A stretch of 64,000 nt of DNA from Rhodovulum sp. P5 (GTDB lineage: Bacteria; Pseudomonadota; Alphaproteobacteria; Rhodobacterales; Rhodobacteraceae): the NCBI RefSeq assembly GCF_002079305.1, contig NZ_CP015039.1, positions 1,819,501-1,883,500 of the forward strand, given 5' to 3'. A model generated the notes under the pieces. The model did no database searches. It saw only the letters and a list, made by a program, of their open reading frames with translations, and was not told the origin of the DNA. Made by a program: the position numbers and the translations under genes. Of the stretch, positions 8,512-18,706 are shown piece by piece (the first letter of the stretch is position 1; every line of letters starts with the position of its first letter).

Positions 8512-9612
8512 CTATGCCCGCGCCCACCGGTGCATCACATCGCCACCGATGATCCGGGTCTCACACAACTGAAACCGCGGCGCCTCGGCCAAACGGTCGA
8601 CGCCCATCGCGCCCAGCGACGGCCGCCCCTCTGCGCCCAAGGCCAGCCCGGCGGTGAAGCCGACCAGCTCGTCCACCAGCCCCGCCGACAGGAAGGACGC
8701 CGCCAAACTGCCGCCGCCTTCGCAGAAGACCCGGGTCAGGCCCGCCGCGCCAAGGGCCGACAGGATCGCGGCGGGATCAAGCTGCCCACCCGGCCCCACC
8801 GCAACCTCGATCAGCCGCGCCCCAAGGGCCTGCCACGCCGCGGCGATGTCGGGCGCCACCCCCGGACCGTGGCAGAGCCAGACCGGAACATCGCGCGCCG
8901 TGCGCCCCAACTGCCCGTCAAGCGGCAGATCCAGCCTGCGGGAACAGACCACCCGCACCGGCTGATGGGCCACACCCAACCCGCGCACGGTCAATGACGG
9001 GTCGTCATCGCGCGCGGTCCCGCCGCCGACCAGAACCGCATCATGGCGCGCGCGCAAGGCATGCACCATCCGCCGGGCCGCGGGGCCGGTGATCCATTGG
9101 CTTTCGCCGGTCGCAGTCGCGATCCGTCCATCGAAGGAACTGGCGAGCTTCAGCGTCAGCGTCGGCCGCCCCTCCATCCGGGCCAGCAGGAACCCGCGAT
9201 GGTCGCGCCGGGCAACATCGGCCAGCACACCCGTCACGACCTCCACCCCGGCCGCGCGCAGCATCGCGTGCCCGCCGCCCGCAACCCGGGGGTCCGGGTC
9301 TTCAATCGCGGTCACAACGCGGGCGACCCGGGCCGCGATCAGCGCCTCGGCGCAGGGCGGGGTCTTGCCGTGATGGGCGCATGGTTCCAGGCTGACATAG
9401 GCGGTGGCCCCTTGTGCGGCCGCGCCCGCCTGCGCCAGGGCCTGCGGTTCGGCATGAGGCCGCCCCCCGGGCGCCGTCCAGCCCCGGCCGACCACCCGGC
9501 CATCCTTCACGATGACACAGCCCACGGCGGGGTTCGGCCAGACACGGCCCTGCCCCCGCGCGCCCAGCGACAAGGCCAGCGCCATGAAGCGCGCGTCGGT
9601 GTCGGGGCTCAC
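8512..9612 (-). CDS. ribD: bifunctional riboflavin deaminase/reductase RibD
   Basis: 366-residue enzyme for two consecutive steps of riboflavin synthesis: deamination of diaminohydroxyphosphoribosylaminopyrimidine, then NADPH reduction of the ribosyl group. The N-terminal deaminase has its zinc site at His53-Ala-Glu55 and Cys78/Cys87 ([11 protein letters not shown]). The C-terminal reductase has [13 protein letters not shown] and a closing FCEGGGSLA motif. Its start overlaps the nrdR stop by 4 nt, the nrdR-ribD arrangement common in alphaproteobacteria. No riboswitch was seen upstream, as expected for an internal operon gene. Confidence 0.95.
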   Translation of the reverse strand: MSPDTDARFMALALSLGARGQGRVWPNPAVGCVIVKDGRVVGRGWTAPGGRPHAEPQALAQAGAAAQGATAYVSLEPCAHHGKTPPCAEALIAARVARVVTAIEDPDPRVAGGGHAMLRAAGVEVVTGVLADVARRDHRGFLLARMEGRPTLTLKLASSFDGRIATATGESQWITGPAARRMVHALRARHDAVLVGGGTARDDDPSLTVRGLGVAHQPVRVVCSRRLDLPLDGQLGRTARDVPVWLCHGPGVAPDIAAAWQALGARLIEVAVGPGGQLDPAAILSALGAAGLTRVFCEGGGSLAASFLSAGLVDELVGFTAGLALGAEGRPSLGAMGVDRLAEAPRFQLCETRIIGGDVMHRWARA

Positions 9613-10076
9613 TCCTCGCCCGGGGCGTTGGGGCGCAGTTCGCTGACGAACTTGTCGAAATCGCCCGCTTCCTGGAAGTTCTTGTAGACGCTGGCAAAGC
9701 GCACATAGGCGACGGTGTCGATCCGGGCCAAGGCCTCCATCACGATCTCACCGATGGTTTTCGACGGAATGTCGGTCTCGCCCATGCTTTCCAGCCGCCG
9801 CACGATGCCAGAGACCATCTGGTCCACCCGTTCCGGCTCTACCGGGCGTTTCTGCAACGCGATGCGGATGGAGCGTTCCAGCTTGTCGCGGTCGAAATCC
9901 TCGCGCCGGCCGTTCGACTTGATGACGACAAGGTCGCGCAACTGCACCCGTTCATAGGTGGTGAAGCGCCCGCCACAGGCCGGGCAGAACCGGCGCCGCC
10001 GGATCGCCACGTGATCCTCCGCAGGCCGGGAATCCTTCACCTGCGTGTCGATATTCCCACAAAACGGGCAGCGCAT
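9609..10076 (-). CDS. nrdR: transcriptional repressor NrdR
   Basis: 155-residue repressor of ribonucleotide reductase genes. The zinc ribbon is complete (Cys3, Cys6, Cys31, Cys34) and is followed by the basic stretch RRRRF and an ATP-cone domain (about 49-139) that senses ATP/dATP. GAGG lies upstream of the ATG at 10076. It is coupled to ribD by a 4-nt overlap. No NrdR box was identified in its own 97-nt upstream region. Confidence 0.95.
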   Translation of the reverse strand: MRCPFCGNIDTQVKDSRPAEDHVAIRRRRFCPACGGRFTTYERVQLRDLVVIKSNGRREDFDRDKLERSIRIALQKRPVEPERVDQMVSGIVRRLESMGETDIPSKTIGEIVMEALARIDTVAYVRFASVYKNFQEAGDFDKFVSELRPNAPGEE

Positions 10077-10173
10077 GGGCCTGACCTCGGTGCTGAAATA
10101 GACTTTTCCACAGCGACTATAGGGGCCCCTCCAGAATTTGGGTAGAGGCCATTTTGCGTTCTATATGTTGGGC

Positions 10174-10590
10174 TCAGTCCTGATGCAGATGGGCCGCAAT
10201 CTCTCGCCGATGGGGCGCTATCCGGTGCTCGTACAGGTAAATCCCCTGCCATGTGCCCAGAACCGGGCGCCCCGCCTGCACCGGGATCGACAGCGACACC
10301 GGCAAGAGGGCTGCCTTGATATGGGCGGGCATGTCGTCGGGCCCTTCGGCCGTGTGGCGCAGATAGGCCATCGACGGATCGGTGGTCGGTGGGATCAGGC
10401 GGGACAGGAATGCCTCCATATCCGTGCGCACATCCGGATCGGCGTTTTCCTGGATCAGCAGAGAGCAGGAGGTATGGCGCACGAACAACGTCAACAGGCC
10501 GTCGCCATGACCCCGGGGCCAGTCCCGCACCTCGCCCGTGAATTCATAGAGTCCGGGGCCGCGGGTCTTGACGGAAAAGGTTGTCTGCAT
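10174..10590 (-). CDS. YjbQ/UPF0047 family protein
   Basis: 138-residue member of the YjbQ family (secondary thiamine-phosphate synthase enzyme by domain naming; physiological role unsettled). The family core is present: RHTSCSLLIQENADP and the closing LGTWQGIYLYEHR with conserved His and Glu. The start is set at the ATG at 10590 because a GGAGG lies 8 nt upstream. The in-frame GTG at 10599 directly abuts that ribosome site and cannot be used efficiently. The gene follows the ubiTUV terminator, so it has its own promoter. Confidence 0.87.
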   Translation of the reverse strand: MQTTFSVKTRGPGLYEFTGEVRDWPRGHGDGLLTLFVRHTSCSLLIQENADPDVRTDMEAFLSRLIPPTTDPSMAYLRHTAEGPDDMPAHIKAALLPVSLSIPVQAGRPVLGTWQGIYLYEHRIAPHRREIAAHLHQD

Positions 10591-10607
10591 TGGGGTCACC
10601 TCCCACG

Positions 10608-10630
10608 AAAAGGGGCGCCGACCGCGCCCC
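10608..10630 (-). terminator. rho-independent terminator of the ubiTUV operon
   Basis: On the minus strand a perfect 7-bp stem GGGGCGC/GCGCCCC with loop GGTCG is followed by TTTT. It lies 28 nt after the ubiV stop and ends the ubiT-ubiU-ubiV transcript before yjbQ. Confidence 0.75.
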
Positions 10631-10658
10631 TGTCCGATACCAGTCTCACGTCAGCCCG

Positions 10659-11579
10659 TCAGGCGGGCACCAGATCCTCGGCCACCCATTCGTGACCGGA
10701 CTTGCCGTGGTAGAAGCCGTTGACGAAGGGCGCGTCGATGCCAAGTTCGCGCAAGCGCGCAGCCCCTTCCCCGGCCCCGATACGGCCTTGCAGCACATCG
10801 TCGTAGAGCCGCGTCACGGCGATCATGTCGCAGCTATGGGGCATCACGCGGAAATGGGTCACGCCGATCCGCTTCATGTCGTCCATGTCGGCCATCATGT
10901 CGAGATAGCCGTAGCTGAGCGTCTGGATCCCGTTGATGGCGAGGAACGGCTTGTCGTCCATCGTCTTCAGCACCATGCCGTCCGGGTCCTCGCCGCAGAC
11001 GAACTGACAGTTGTCCTTGGTGCGGGCATGGGCCCGGGCATGATAACAGCGCGCCGACAGCGCCAGAGAGGCGCGGCCGAAGACCTGAAGCTCAAGCCCC
11101 ACGCCCAGTTCCTGTGCCTTGGCGCCGAGTTTCTCGACGGCCGAGCGCGGCAGTTCCGGCAACAGCGCGAAATGCGTCGCCCCCTGCGCGGCCAGATAGG
11201 CCATCGTGTCCTCGTTATAGACGTTCAGCAGCGCGCCGATGCGGTGCGGCTTGTCCTTCAGATGCAACAACGCGGCGGTGTTGTTCACCTCCAGGTCGCG
11301 GCCTTCCTGCTGCGACCACTCCATCAGGATGTTGCGCTCGCGCTTGATCACGACCTCGGAGAAGGAGGCATAGACAACCGTCTTGCCCGCCTTCGTCAGG
11401 CGCTCGGCCACCTGATCCATGTGCTTGTCGTCGAAGAAGGGCGTCCGCTTGGAACAGATCACCTCGCCCAGATAGACGGTGCTGACCGGGCTTTCATCGG
11501 CGATGCGGTTGTAGAAGTCGATCTTCTGTTCGGCAGGCCAATGGAAGAGGTTCGGCCCCAGTGTAAGTTCGACAGCCAT
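10659..11579 (-). CDS. ubiV: UbiV, oxygen-independent ubiquinone hydroxylation factor
   Basis: 306-residue U32-peptidase-family protein. UbiV forms a complex with UbiU that hydroxylates the ubiquinone ring without O2, using prephenate as donor. The four Fe-S cysteines known for the E. coli protein have counterparts at Cys42, Cys178, Cys191 and Cys195 with the same 13- and 4-residue spacing. The ATG at 11579 has GGAGG 5 nt upstream and lies 2 nt after the ubiU stop; the GTG at 11591 overlaps ubiU and is unlikely. It is the last gene of the operon before a terminator. Confidence 0.92.
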   Translation of the reverse strand: MAVELTLGPNLFHWPAEQKIDFYNRIADESPVSTVYLGEVICSKRTPFFDDKHMDQVAERLTKAGKTVVYASFSEVVIKRERNILMEWSQQEGRDLEVNNTAALLHLKDKPHRIGALLNVYNEDTMAYLAAQGATHFALLPELPRSAVEKLGAKAQELGVGLELQVFGRASLALSARCYHARAHARTKDNCQFVCGEDPDGMVLKTMDDKPFLAINGIQTLSYGYLDMMADMDDMKRIGVTHFRVMPHSCDMIAVTRLYDDVLQGRIGAGEGAARLRELGIDAPFVNGFYHGKSGHEWVAEDLVPA

Positions 11580-11581
11580 CG

Positions 11582-12580
11582 TTACCTCCACTTCTTGGTC
11601 TTCAGCGCACCCTCGGTGTGCTTCTGACCCTCGGTCAGCGCGACGAGGTCGGCCAGTTTCGGCTCTTGCCCCGCCATGATCGAGTCGACGGCCTCGCGGA
11701 AGGCGGCGACCACCTTCTTGACATAGGCCCGGCTCCGCTGCCGCCCCTCGATCTTGAAGGCGTGCACTCCCGCATTGATCAGTTCCGGCAGCATGGTGGA
11801 GGCGTTCAGGCTGATCGGTTCCTCGAATGCGTAATAGCCGTCATCCCGGCAATCGGCCTTGTAGCGGCCCTTGCAGATGGTCGGATAGCCCGCGGTTTCA
11901 TCGGGCTTGAACCGGTCGATCATGTAGTCGCCAAGGATCGTCGACAGGCTGCCATCGGCGCCGCGTTCGTATTTCACGCAAGCGGCCGGAGAGCACGCCC
12001 CGTCCATGTTGGTCGACTGACCGGTGACATAGTTGGTCAGCGAGCAGCGCCCCTCGACCATCAGCCCGTGGTTACCGAAGATGAAGGTCTCCACCTCGCA
12101 GGGGATTTCCTCGACCAGCCCCTTGATCTCGGAAATCGTCATGATGCGGGGCAGGACTACCCGCTTCACGCCGAATTCGCGCACGTAATAGGTGATCGCC
12201 TCGGGCGAGGAGGCCGCCGCCTGCACCGACAGGTGGATGCGCATGTCGGGGTGGTTTTTCTGGATGTAGTCGGCCACCGCGATATCGGCGACGATGCAGG
12301 CATCCGCGCCAAGGCGGGCCGACAGGTCCACCGCCTCTTTCCACAGGTCGACATTCCCGGCGGGCGGGAAGGTGTTCAGCGTGATCAGCACCTTGGTGCC
12401 GCCGTCATGGGCGTACTGGATGGATTTCTCCATCTCTTCGGGGGTGAAGTTCAGCCCCGTGAAGTTCCGCGCATTGGTAGCGTTCTGATAGCCGCAATAG
12501 ACGGCATCGGCGCCCGCGTCCACGGCGCTGCGAAGCGCCGCAGGGGTACCGGCCGGGCAGATCAGTTCGGGCTTGATCAT
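11582..12580 (-). CDS. ubiU: UbiU, oxygen-independent ubiquinone hydroxylation factor
   Basis: 332-residue U32-family partner of UbiV. The family signature region reads FGNHGLMVEGRCSL. Cys179, Cys196 and Cys236 match three of the four Fe-S ligands described for E. coli UbiU. The first ligand (seven residues before Cys179) is Gly172 here, whereas E. coli has Cys. Cys201 and Cys244 are extra candidates. Its start overlaps the ubiT stop by 4 nt. The function is assigned from the complete ubiT-ubiU-ubiV context. Whether the cluster has three or four protein ligands is open. Confidence 0.92.
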   Translation of the reverse strand: MIKPELICPAGTPAALRSAVDAGADAVYCGYQNATNARNFTGLNFTPEEMEKSIQYAHDGGTKVLITLNTFPPAGNVDLWKEAVDLSARLGADACIVADIAVADYIQKNHPDMRIHLSVQAAASSPEAITYYVREFGVKRVVLPRIMTISEIKGLVEEIPCEVETFIFGNHGLMVEGRCSLTNYVTGQSTNMDGACSPAACVKYERGADGSLSTILGDYMIDRFKPDETAGYPTICKGRYKADCRDDGYYAFEEPISLNASTMLPELINAGVHAFKIEGRQRSRAYVKKVVAAFREAVDSIMAGQEPKLADLVALTEGQKHTEGALKTKKWR

Positions 12581-13113
12581 GACGTGGCCTCTTTTCGTTT
12601 CTTGGAGTTCTCGGCGGCACGGCGCAGCACGTTCAGTGCAGCCCGCCCCGGCGGACCGAACATGTCGGCCACGCTTTCGGCGATCGGGTCTTCCACGTCG
12701 TCCAGCGCGTTACGCAGGCACACGATGGCCTCGGTATCCCCGGTCACGATCAGGTCGCGCGAGAAGAACAGCGCATCGCCGTCCTGTTCGGTGTCCATCA
12801 GCGTCAGCAGGTCGAGGAACTTGCCCGAGATGCGCGCCGCATGGGGCGGCGGGTTGCGGCGATTGACGGCGCGGAAATCCAGCGCGTCCGGATCGGGCCG
12901 CAGATACAGCATCAGCGGGATGTCCACCGGATCGATCAGGAAATAGGCGTGCCGATGCGGCCCCAACCGGTCGAACATGTCCGGGTTGTCGGCGGCGATC
13001 TTGTGCACGACGCGCTTCAGGATCGGGTTGAGAAGAAACAGCGGCAGCGGCGGCGCGAAGGGAAAGCCCCCCCGCCCGCCCGGAACGCTTTGCTTTTGCG
13101 GTTCGGTTATCAT
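12577..13113 (-). CDS. ubiT: UbiT, SCP2-domain lipid carrier for anaerobic ubiquinone synthesis
   Basis: 178-residue SCP2-domain protein that binds isoprenoid quinone intermediates for UbiU-UbiV. The family features are a Pro/Phe-rich N-terminus (FPFAPPLPLFLLNPIL), the core segment FFSRDLIVTGDTEAIVCLRNALDD and a Lys-rich end. The ATG at 13113 is preferred; a TTG at 13140 would add nine residues and run into the regulatory region. No strong ribosome site precedes the ATG. An FNR-type palindrome is centred about 41 bp upstream, so the message may be nearly leaderless and induced by low oxygen. Confidence 0.9.
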   Translation of the reverse strand: MITEPQKQSVPGGRGGFPFAPPLPLFLLNPILKRVVHKIAADNPDMFDRLGPHRHAYFLIDPVDIPLMLYLRPDPDALDFRAVNRRNPPPHAARISGKFLDLLTLMDTEQDGDALFFSRDLIVTGDTEAIVCLRNALDDVEDPIAESVADMFGPPGRAALNVLRRAAENSKKRKEATS

Positions 13114-13147
13114 GTCAGGTCGATACCCGGCTTGGGACAAATCCGAC

Positions 13148-13161
13148 TTGACCTACGTCAA
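13148..13161. promoter_or_regulatory. FnrL/FNR-type operator before ubiT
   Basis: TTGACCTACGTCAA is a perfect inverted repeat (TTGAC-N4-GTCAA) of the FNR/FnrL form (consensus TTGAT-N4-ATCAA). Its centre is 41.5 bp from the A of the ubiT ATG, the class II activator distance if transcription starts at that base. TATCGA at 13120-13125 (minus strand) would then be the -10 element. This fits oxygen-limited induction of oxygen-independent quinone synthesis. Confidence 0.72.
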
Positions 13162-13230
13162 ACCGCCGCGGCTGTCGGCAGCACGAATTGTCACAGCGGG
13201 GACAGTGGCGCGGGACCGCCCCGCCACGCG

Positions 13231-13249
13231 AAAAGTTTCGCATGCGAAA
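13231..13249 (+). repeat. 19-bp palindromic repeat, copy 1
   Basis: AAAAGTTTCGCATGCGAAA contains the 14-bp palindrome TTTCGCATGCGAAA. The same 19 bases occur on the opposite strand at 51341-51359. In this copy GTTAAG follows 12 nt after the palindrome. It lies between the lipoprotein 3' end and the ubiT promoter. An exact 19-bp match in 64 kb is not expected by chance, so it is probably a binding site or a dispersed repeat. Confidence 0.7.
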
Positions 13250-13293
13250 TCAAGGATTTGTTAAGGTCTCACATGGGCGTGAGGGGCGCGGGC

Positions 13294-13749
13294 TCAGCCG
13301 TCCCACGGCCATTGGAAGACCGGGCGGCAAGAGATGCGCCCATGGGCCATGCTGAAATTGCTGCCGACCCTGTCCACCTGCATCGACAGGTCATCGCCCC
13401 GCGGGGTCTGGGCGGCCTCTTGCAGGTCGGCATCCGGCTGGATGGTGAAGACAACGCTGGTTCGCCGCGGGTCCGCATCGCTGCGCCCGCGTGGTTTGAC
13501 CACGTAAAGGCGCCGGTTGGGAAGCGCGCGCAGTTGGCGCTCCGCATACTCCGCTGCCGCGCACCAGAAATCGCCGGGCCCGTCGCCGGGGCCGGCAAAG
13601 ACCTCGAACTGGCCGGGGATGGTGGCGTCGGGGACGACAAGGTTGCCGCGGGTGGGGGTATGGATCGCGCGGGGAGCGTCGGATTTCGGCGCCGGAACAC
13701 AGGCGGTGAGGAGGAGCGCGGCGGCAAGCAGGGCGGCGGGATGGCGCAT
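13294..13749 (-). CDS. small lipoprotein of unknown function
   Basis: 151-residue predicted lipoprotein. From the ATG at 13749 the N-terminus is a short basic region, a hydrophobic stretch and the lipobox LTAC, followed by a Pro/Ala linker. The mature part contains FWCAAAEYAERQLR and a C-terminal RISCRPVFQWPW, with conserved-looking Cys and Trp residues that may form a disulfide. I recognise no family. It stands alone between ubiT and a GIY-YIG-like gene. The start at 13749 is chosen because the upstream in-frame codons disrupt the signal peptide. Confidence 0.72.
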   Translation of the reverse strand: MRHPAALLAAALLLTACVPAPKSDAPRAIHTPTRGNLVVPDATIPGQFEVFAGPGDGPGDFWCAAAEYAERQLRALPNRRLYVVKPRGRSDADPRRTSVVFTIQPDADLQEAAQTPRGDDLSMQVDRVGSNFSMAHGRISCRPVFQWPWDG

Positions 13750-13932
13750 GGGACGGGCTTTCGGTTCAGACGTCCCCAAGGCTACGACGGATCGGCGCCC
13801 GGCAACAGACCATCACGCCGCGGGAACGTACACTTTGGCGAGACCGTTGGGGGTTATGCCGGCGTTTGGCCCGTGGGGGAGCGGGACAGGCGTTGGCCAA
13901 TGCAGAGCATCGGGCACATCCCATTCTAGCCG

Positions 13933-14403
13933 TCATCCGCTCATATTCGCGAACGGTAAGCGGCCGTATTCAGAAACGAAACCTTTCAGCAAACACCTTT
14001 TGAGTGCATGAGGATCATCACTTGTCGTCCTGCAAAAGACCGGCAAGGATCGGGCGTTGGCAATCTGCCACATCATGCGCCCACCCCAATGCGCGGCTCG
14101 CTTACCGCAACCAAATCGCGCGAACGCTACAAGCCGGGTCCGTAGGTTAGATTTCTGTCCAGTCCCACCAGCTTTTCCAAAGTAGAGCACGGATGCGCCG
14201 GAGACCCAGTTCTCGTGCAACTCGGACACCGACACATTAGGGTTCTGTCCTTTGAAAAAGCCGCCCGTACCAATGCCCAAGAACTCCGGCTTCTCAGAAG
14301 GATCGAAACCTACCGCATAGACACCCTGCGCATCCGGCACACGGCTTGGATTTAGAAGGATATCTTCAAAAGACCCTGCCGCCGTAAATCCAGCAAGTTC
14401 CAT
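13933..14403 (-). CDS. GIY-YIG-like hypothetical protein
   Basis: 156-residue protein with features of the GIY-YIG nuclease fold: GVYAVGF as the GIY strand, VLYFGKA as the YIG strand, an Arg-rich helix LRTRLVAFARFG, and a late ARSLPVFC strand. The catalytic Glu is not obvious, so activity is uncertain. The ATG at 14403 follows an AAGGG-type ribosome site. Codon and base use are more AT-rich than in neighbouring rpoD, suggesting transfer. No methylase or other partner is adjacent. It lies 42 nt beyond the rpoD stop on the same strand. Confidence 0.62.
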   Translation of the reverse strand: MELAGFTAAGSFEDILLNPSRVPDAQGVYAVGFDPSEKPEFLGIGTGGFFKGQNPNVSVSELHENWVSGASVLYFGKAGGTGQKSNLRTRLVAFARFGCGKRAAHWGGRMMWQIANARSLPVFCRTTSDDPHALKRCLLKGFVSEYGRLPFANMSG

Positions 14404-14445
14404 TTCCACCCTTCAGAGCTGTAATTTCCGTCCAAAAGCGCTCCC

Positions 14446-16443
<1,998 letters not shown>

Positions 16444-16633
16444 TAAGCGCTCCTGCTCAGGGGAGTGTGATTCGCCCGAAAAACGTGATCCGAATCAATA
16501 GCGCGAATCGTTGGGAGTCACACCCATTTACCCCGGATTCTTTACCAAGTCTTATCCATACGCCCCCGGAATCGGACCTTTTTCAAAGCTATGGCCGATT
16601 CGCCAAGGGCACTTCATTGCGTGGGACAGTCCT

Positions 16634-18589
16634 TTACCTCTGGTCGTCGTCCGGGGACGGGGGCGTGCCCAGAAGACTGTCGAACAATTCCCGCGACCGA
16701 CGCCGTTCATCCTTGGGCAGCGCCACGCCGTTCGGGGCAATCTCGAATTCCGGGGCGTCCTCCTGGGAAGCGGCCCCGGCCCGGTTACGTGCCTCGGCCG
16801 CCTGGCTCAACCGCCATGTCAGCCCCTCATGCGCCAGCCCCGCCAGATCGCGCATCGCTTCCTCGATTTCCTGTACCGCGCCGCGCTTGGCGGCAAGCTT
16901 GGCGATATCGTCCGCAAGACAGGCCGCCGCGTCGTCGTCACCGGGATATAGAACGGGCGGCGCAGTTCGCACATGGTTTTGCGAAAACAACTCGTCAAGG
17001 GTTTCGGGCCCCAGCCGGTTGTCCATCTCGGCCCGGAATGCCGCCGCGTCGTCGATCTGCGGGGCCATCAGAAGCGCCGACTGAATCCGGGCGTGCCGGT
17101 CCGACACGCAGTGCAACAGTTCAAGGTCCCCAGCGAAACGGGCGATCAGGCGGGGATGGGCGATCAGCGTGGCCAGAATGATCGATTCCAGCACCTCTTC
17201 CTCGAATTGCGGGGGGGCGACCACCATGGCCGAGGTCTTGGTGCTGGGCCGGGTTGCGGGCGTCGCGTTCCAGCGCGCCGCGCCCTTTCCCGGCTTCGTC
17301 CGCGCGGGCCGGAATAGCTGCCAGCTTAGGCGCTTGATCTCGTCCTCGTAGTGGCGGCGGATGGTCGGGTCCTTGATCCTGGACGTGGCTGCGTGCAGAT
17401 CGCGGTCCAGCGCCGCCTTGCGTTCGGGGCTATCGAAACGCCGGCCCTCTGTCTCCCGCGCCCATAGCAGATCGACCATCGGGCAGGCCGCATCGAGAAT
17501 ACGCTGCATCGCCCCGGCCCCGCCCGCGCGGATCACGTCGTCTGGATCCTTGCCCGGCGGCATCAGCGCGAAACGCAGCGCGTGCCCGGCCTCCAGCAGC
17601 GGCAGCGCCAGATCGATCAGCCGCCGCGCCGCCGCGATCCCGGCCTTGTCGCCGTCCAGCGCCACCACGGGTTCGGGATGGATGCGCCACAGAAGGCGCA
17701 ACTGGTCCTCGGTGATCGCGGTGCCCAGCGGCGCCACCGCCGCGGCGAACCCGGCCTCGGCCAGCGCGATCACGTCCATATACCCCTCGGCCACGATCAG
17801 GGGCTGGCCCTTGCCGGCCGCTTCTCGCGCGGGGGCGTGGTTGAAGAGGTTCCGCCCCTTGTCGAAAATCGCCGTCTCGGGCGAGTTGAGGTATTTCGCG
17901 CCATCCTGCGGGTCCATCGCGCGGCCGCCGAAGGCAATCGCCTGCCCCCGCCCATCGCGGATCGGGAACATGATCCGGTCGCGGAACACGTCATAGGGCG
18001 GGCGGCCGCGGTCGGATTCACGCGCCAGACCGGCGGCCAGGATCAGGTCGCGTTCCACGCCCTTGCCGGTCAGGTGATCCCACAGATTCTGCCAGCCCGG
18101 CGGCGCAAAGCCGATTTCCCACCGCTCCAGCACCTCTGCCCCAAGACCCCGCCGGTCCAGATAGGCCCGCGCTTCGGCCGCGGCGCCGGTCTGCAATTGC
18201 AGCCGGAAGAACCGCACGGCCTGTTCCATCACCTCGATCAGACGGCTGCGTCGGTCTGCCTTTTCCCGCGCCTGCGGGTCGCGCGCGGGCATCGGCAGGC
18301 CGACCTCCTGCGCGAGAATCTCCACCGCCTCCATGAAGTCGACATTCTCGGTTTCCCGCACGAAGGAAATCGCGTCGCCCTTCGCATGGCAGCCAAAGCA
18401 GTAATAGTACCCCTTGCGGTCATCCACATGGAAACTGGCGGTCTTTTCCTGGTGGAACGGGCACGGCGCCCACATGTCGCCCTTGCCCTGGTTCGACTTG
18501 CGCATGTCCCATGTCACCTTGCGCCCCACGACATGGGACAGCGACACGCGGCTGCGCAATTCATCCAGGAATCCGGGGGGCAAACTCAT
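16634..18589 (-). CDS. dnaG: DNA primase DnaG
   Basis: 651-residue primase that makes RNA primers for replication. The CHC2 zinc finger is complete (Cys43, His46, Cys64, Cys67 in CPFHQEKTASF and YYYCFGCHAKGD). The TOPRIM core has VAEGYMDVIAL and VALDGDKAG, with the metal-binding acidic residues. The C-terminal helicase-interaction domain ends in a charged tail. The start at ATG 18589 begins MSLPPGFLDELRSRV, the usual N-terminus; an upstream in-frame start at 18613 adds eight atypical residues. Confidence 0.96.
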   Translation of the reverse strand: MSLPPGFLDELRSRVSLSHVVGRKVTWDMRKSNQGKGDMWAPCPFHQEKTASFHVDDRKGYYYCFGCHAKGDAISFVRETENVDFMEAVEILAQEVGLPMPARDPQAREKADRRSRLIEVMEQAVRFFRLQLQTGAAAEARAYLDRRGLGAEVLERWEIGFAPPGWQNLWDHLTGKGVERDLILAAGLARESDRGRPPYDVFRDRIMFPIRDGRGQAIAFGGRAMDPQDGAKYLNSPETAIFDKGRNLFNHAPAREAAGKGQPLIVAEGYMDVIALAEAGFAAAVAPLGTAITEDQLRLLWRIHPEPVVALDGDKAGIAAARRLIDLALPLLEAGHALRFALMPPGKDPDDVIRAGGAGAMQRILDAACPMVDLLWARETEGRRFDSPERKAALDRDLHAATSRIKDPTIRRHYEDEIKRLSWQLFRPARTKPGKGAARWNATPATRPSTKTSAMVVAPPQFEEEVLESIILATLIAHPRLIARFAGDLELLHCVSDRHARIQSALLMAPQIDDAAAFRAEMDNRLGPETLDELFSQNHVRTAPPVLYPGDDDAAACLADDIAKLAAKRGAVQEIEEAMRDLAGLAHEGLTWRLSQAAEARNRAGAASQEDAPEFEIAPNGVALPKDERRRSRELFDSLLGTPPSPDDDQR

Positions 18590-18706
18590 GTCATGCAATA
18601 TCGGGCTGGGCACCGGTCTTGTCCAGATATCCGATGCCGCCCGGGCCGGTTGGGGCCTTGGTCGCCGACCGGTCCAACAGGGCCGCGACAGGCGCGGCTC
18701 GTGCCC

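Noticed and set aside
10591..10599. GTG at 10599 as the yjbQ start
   Set aside because: The only ribosome site (GGGAG) touches this codon, leaving no spacing; the ATG at 10590 is placed correctly.
13236..13249. TTTCGCATGCGAAA as a ParB parS site
   Set aside because: parS is TGTTTCACGTGAAACA, with a 4-nt ACGT centre between the TTTC/GAAA arms; here the centre is 6 nt (GCATGC) and par genes are not nearby.
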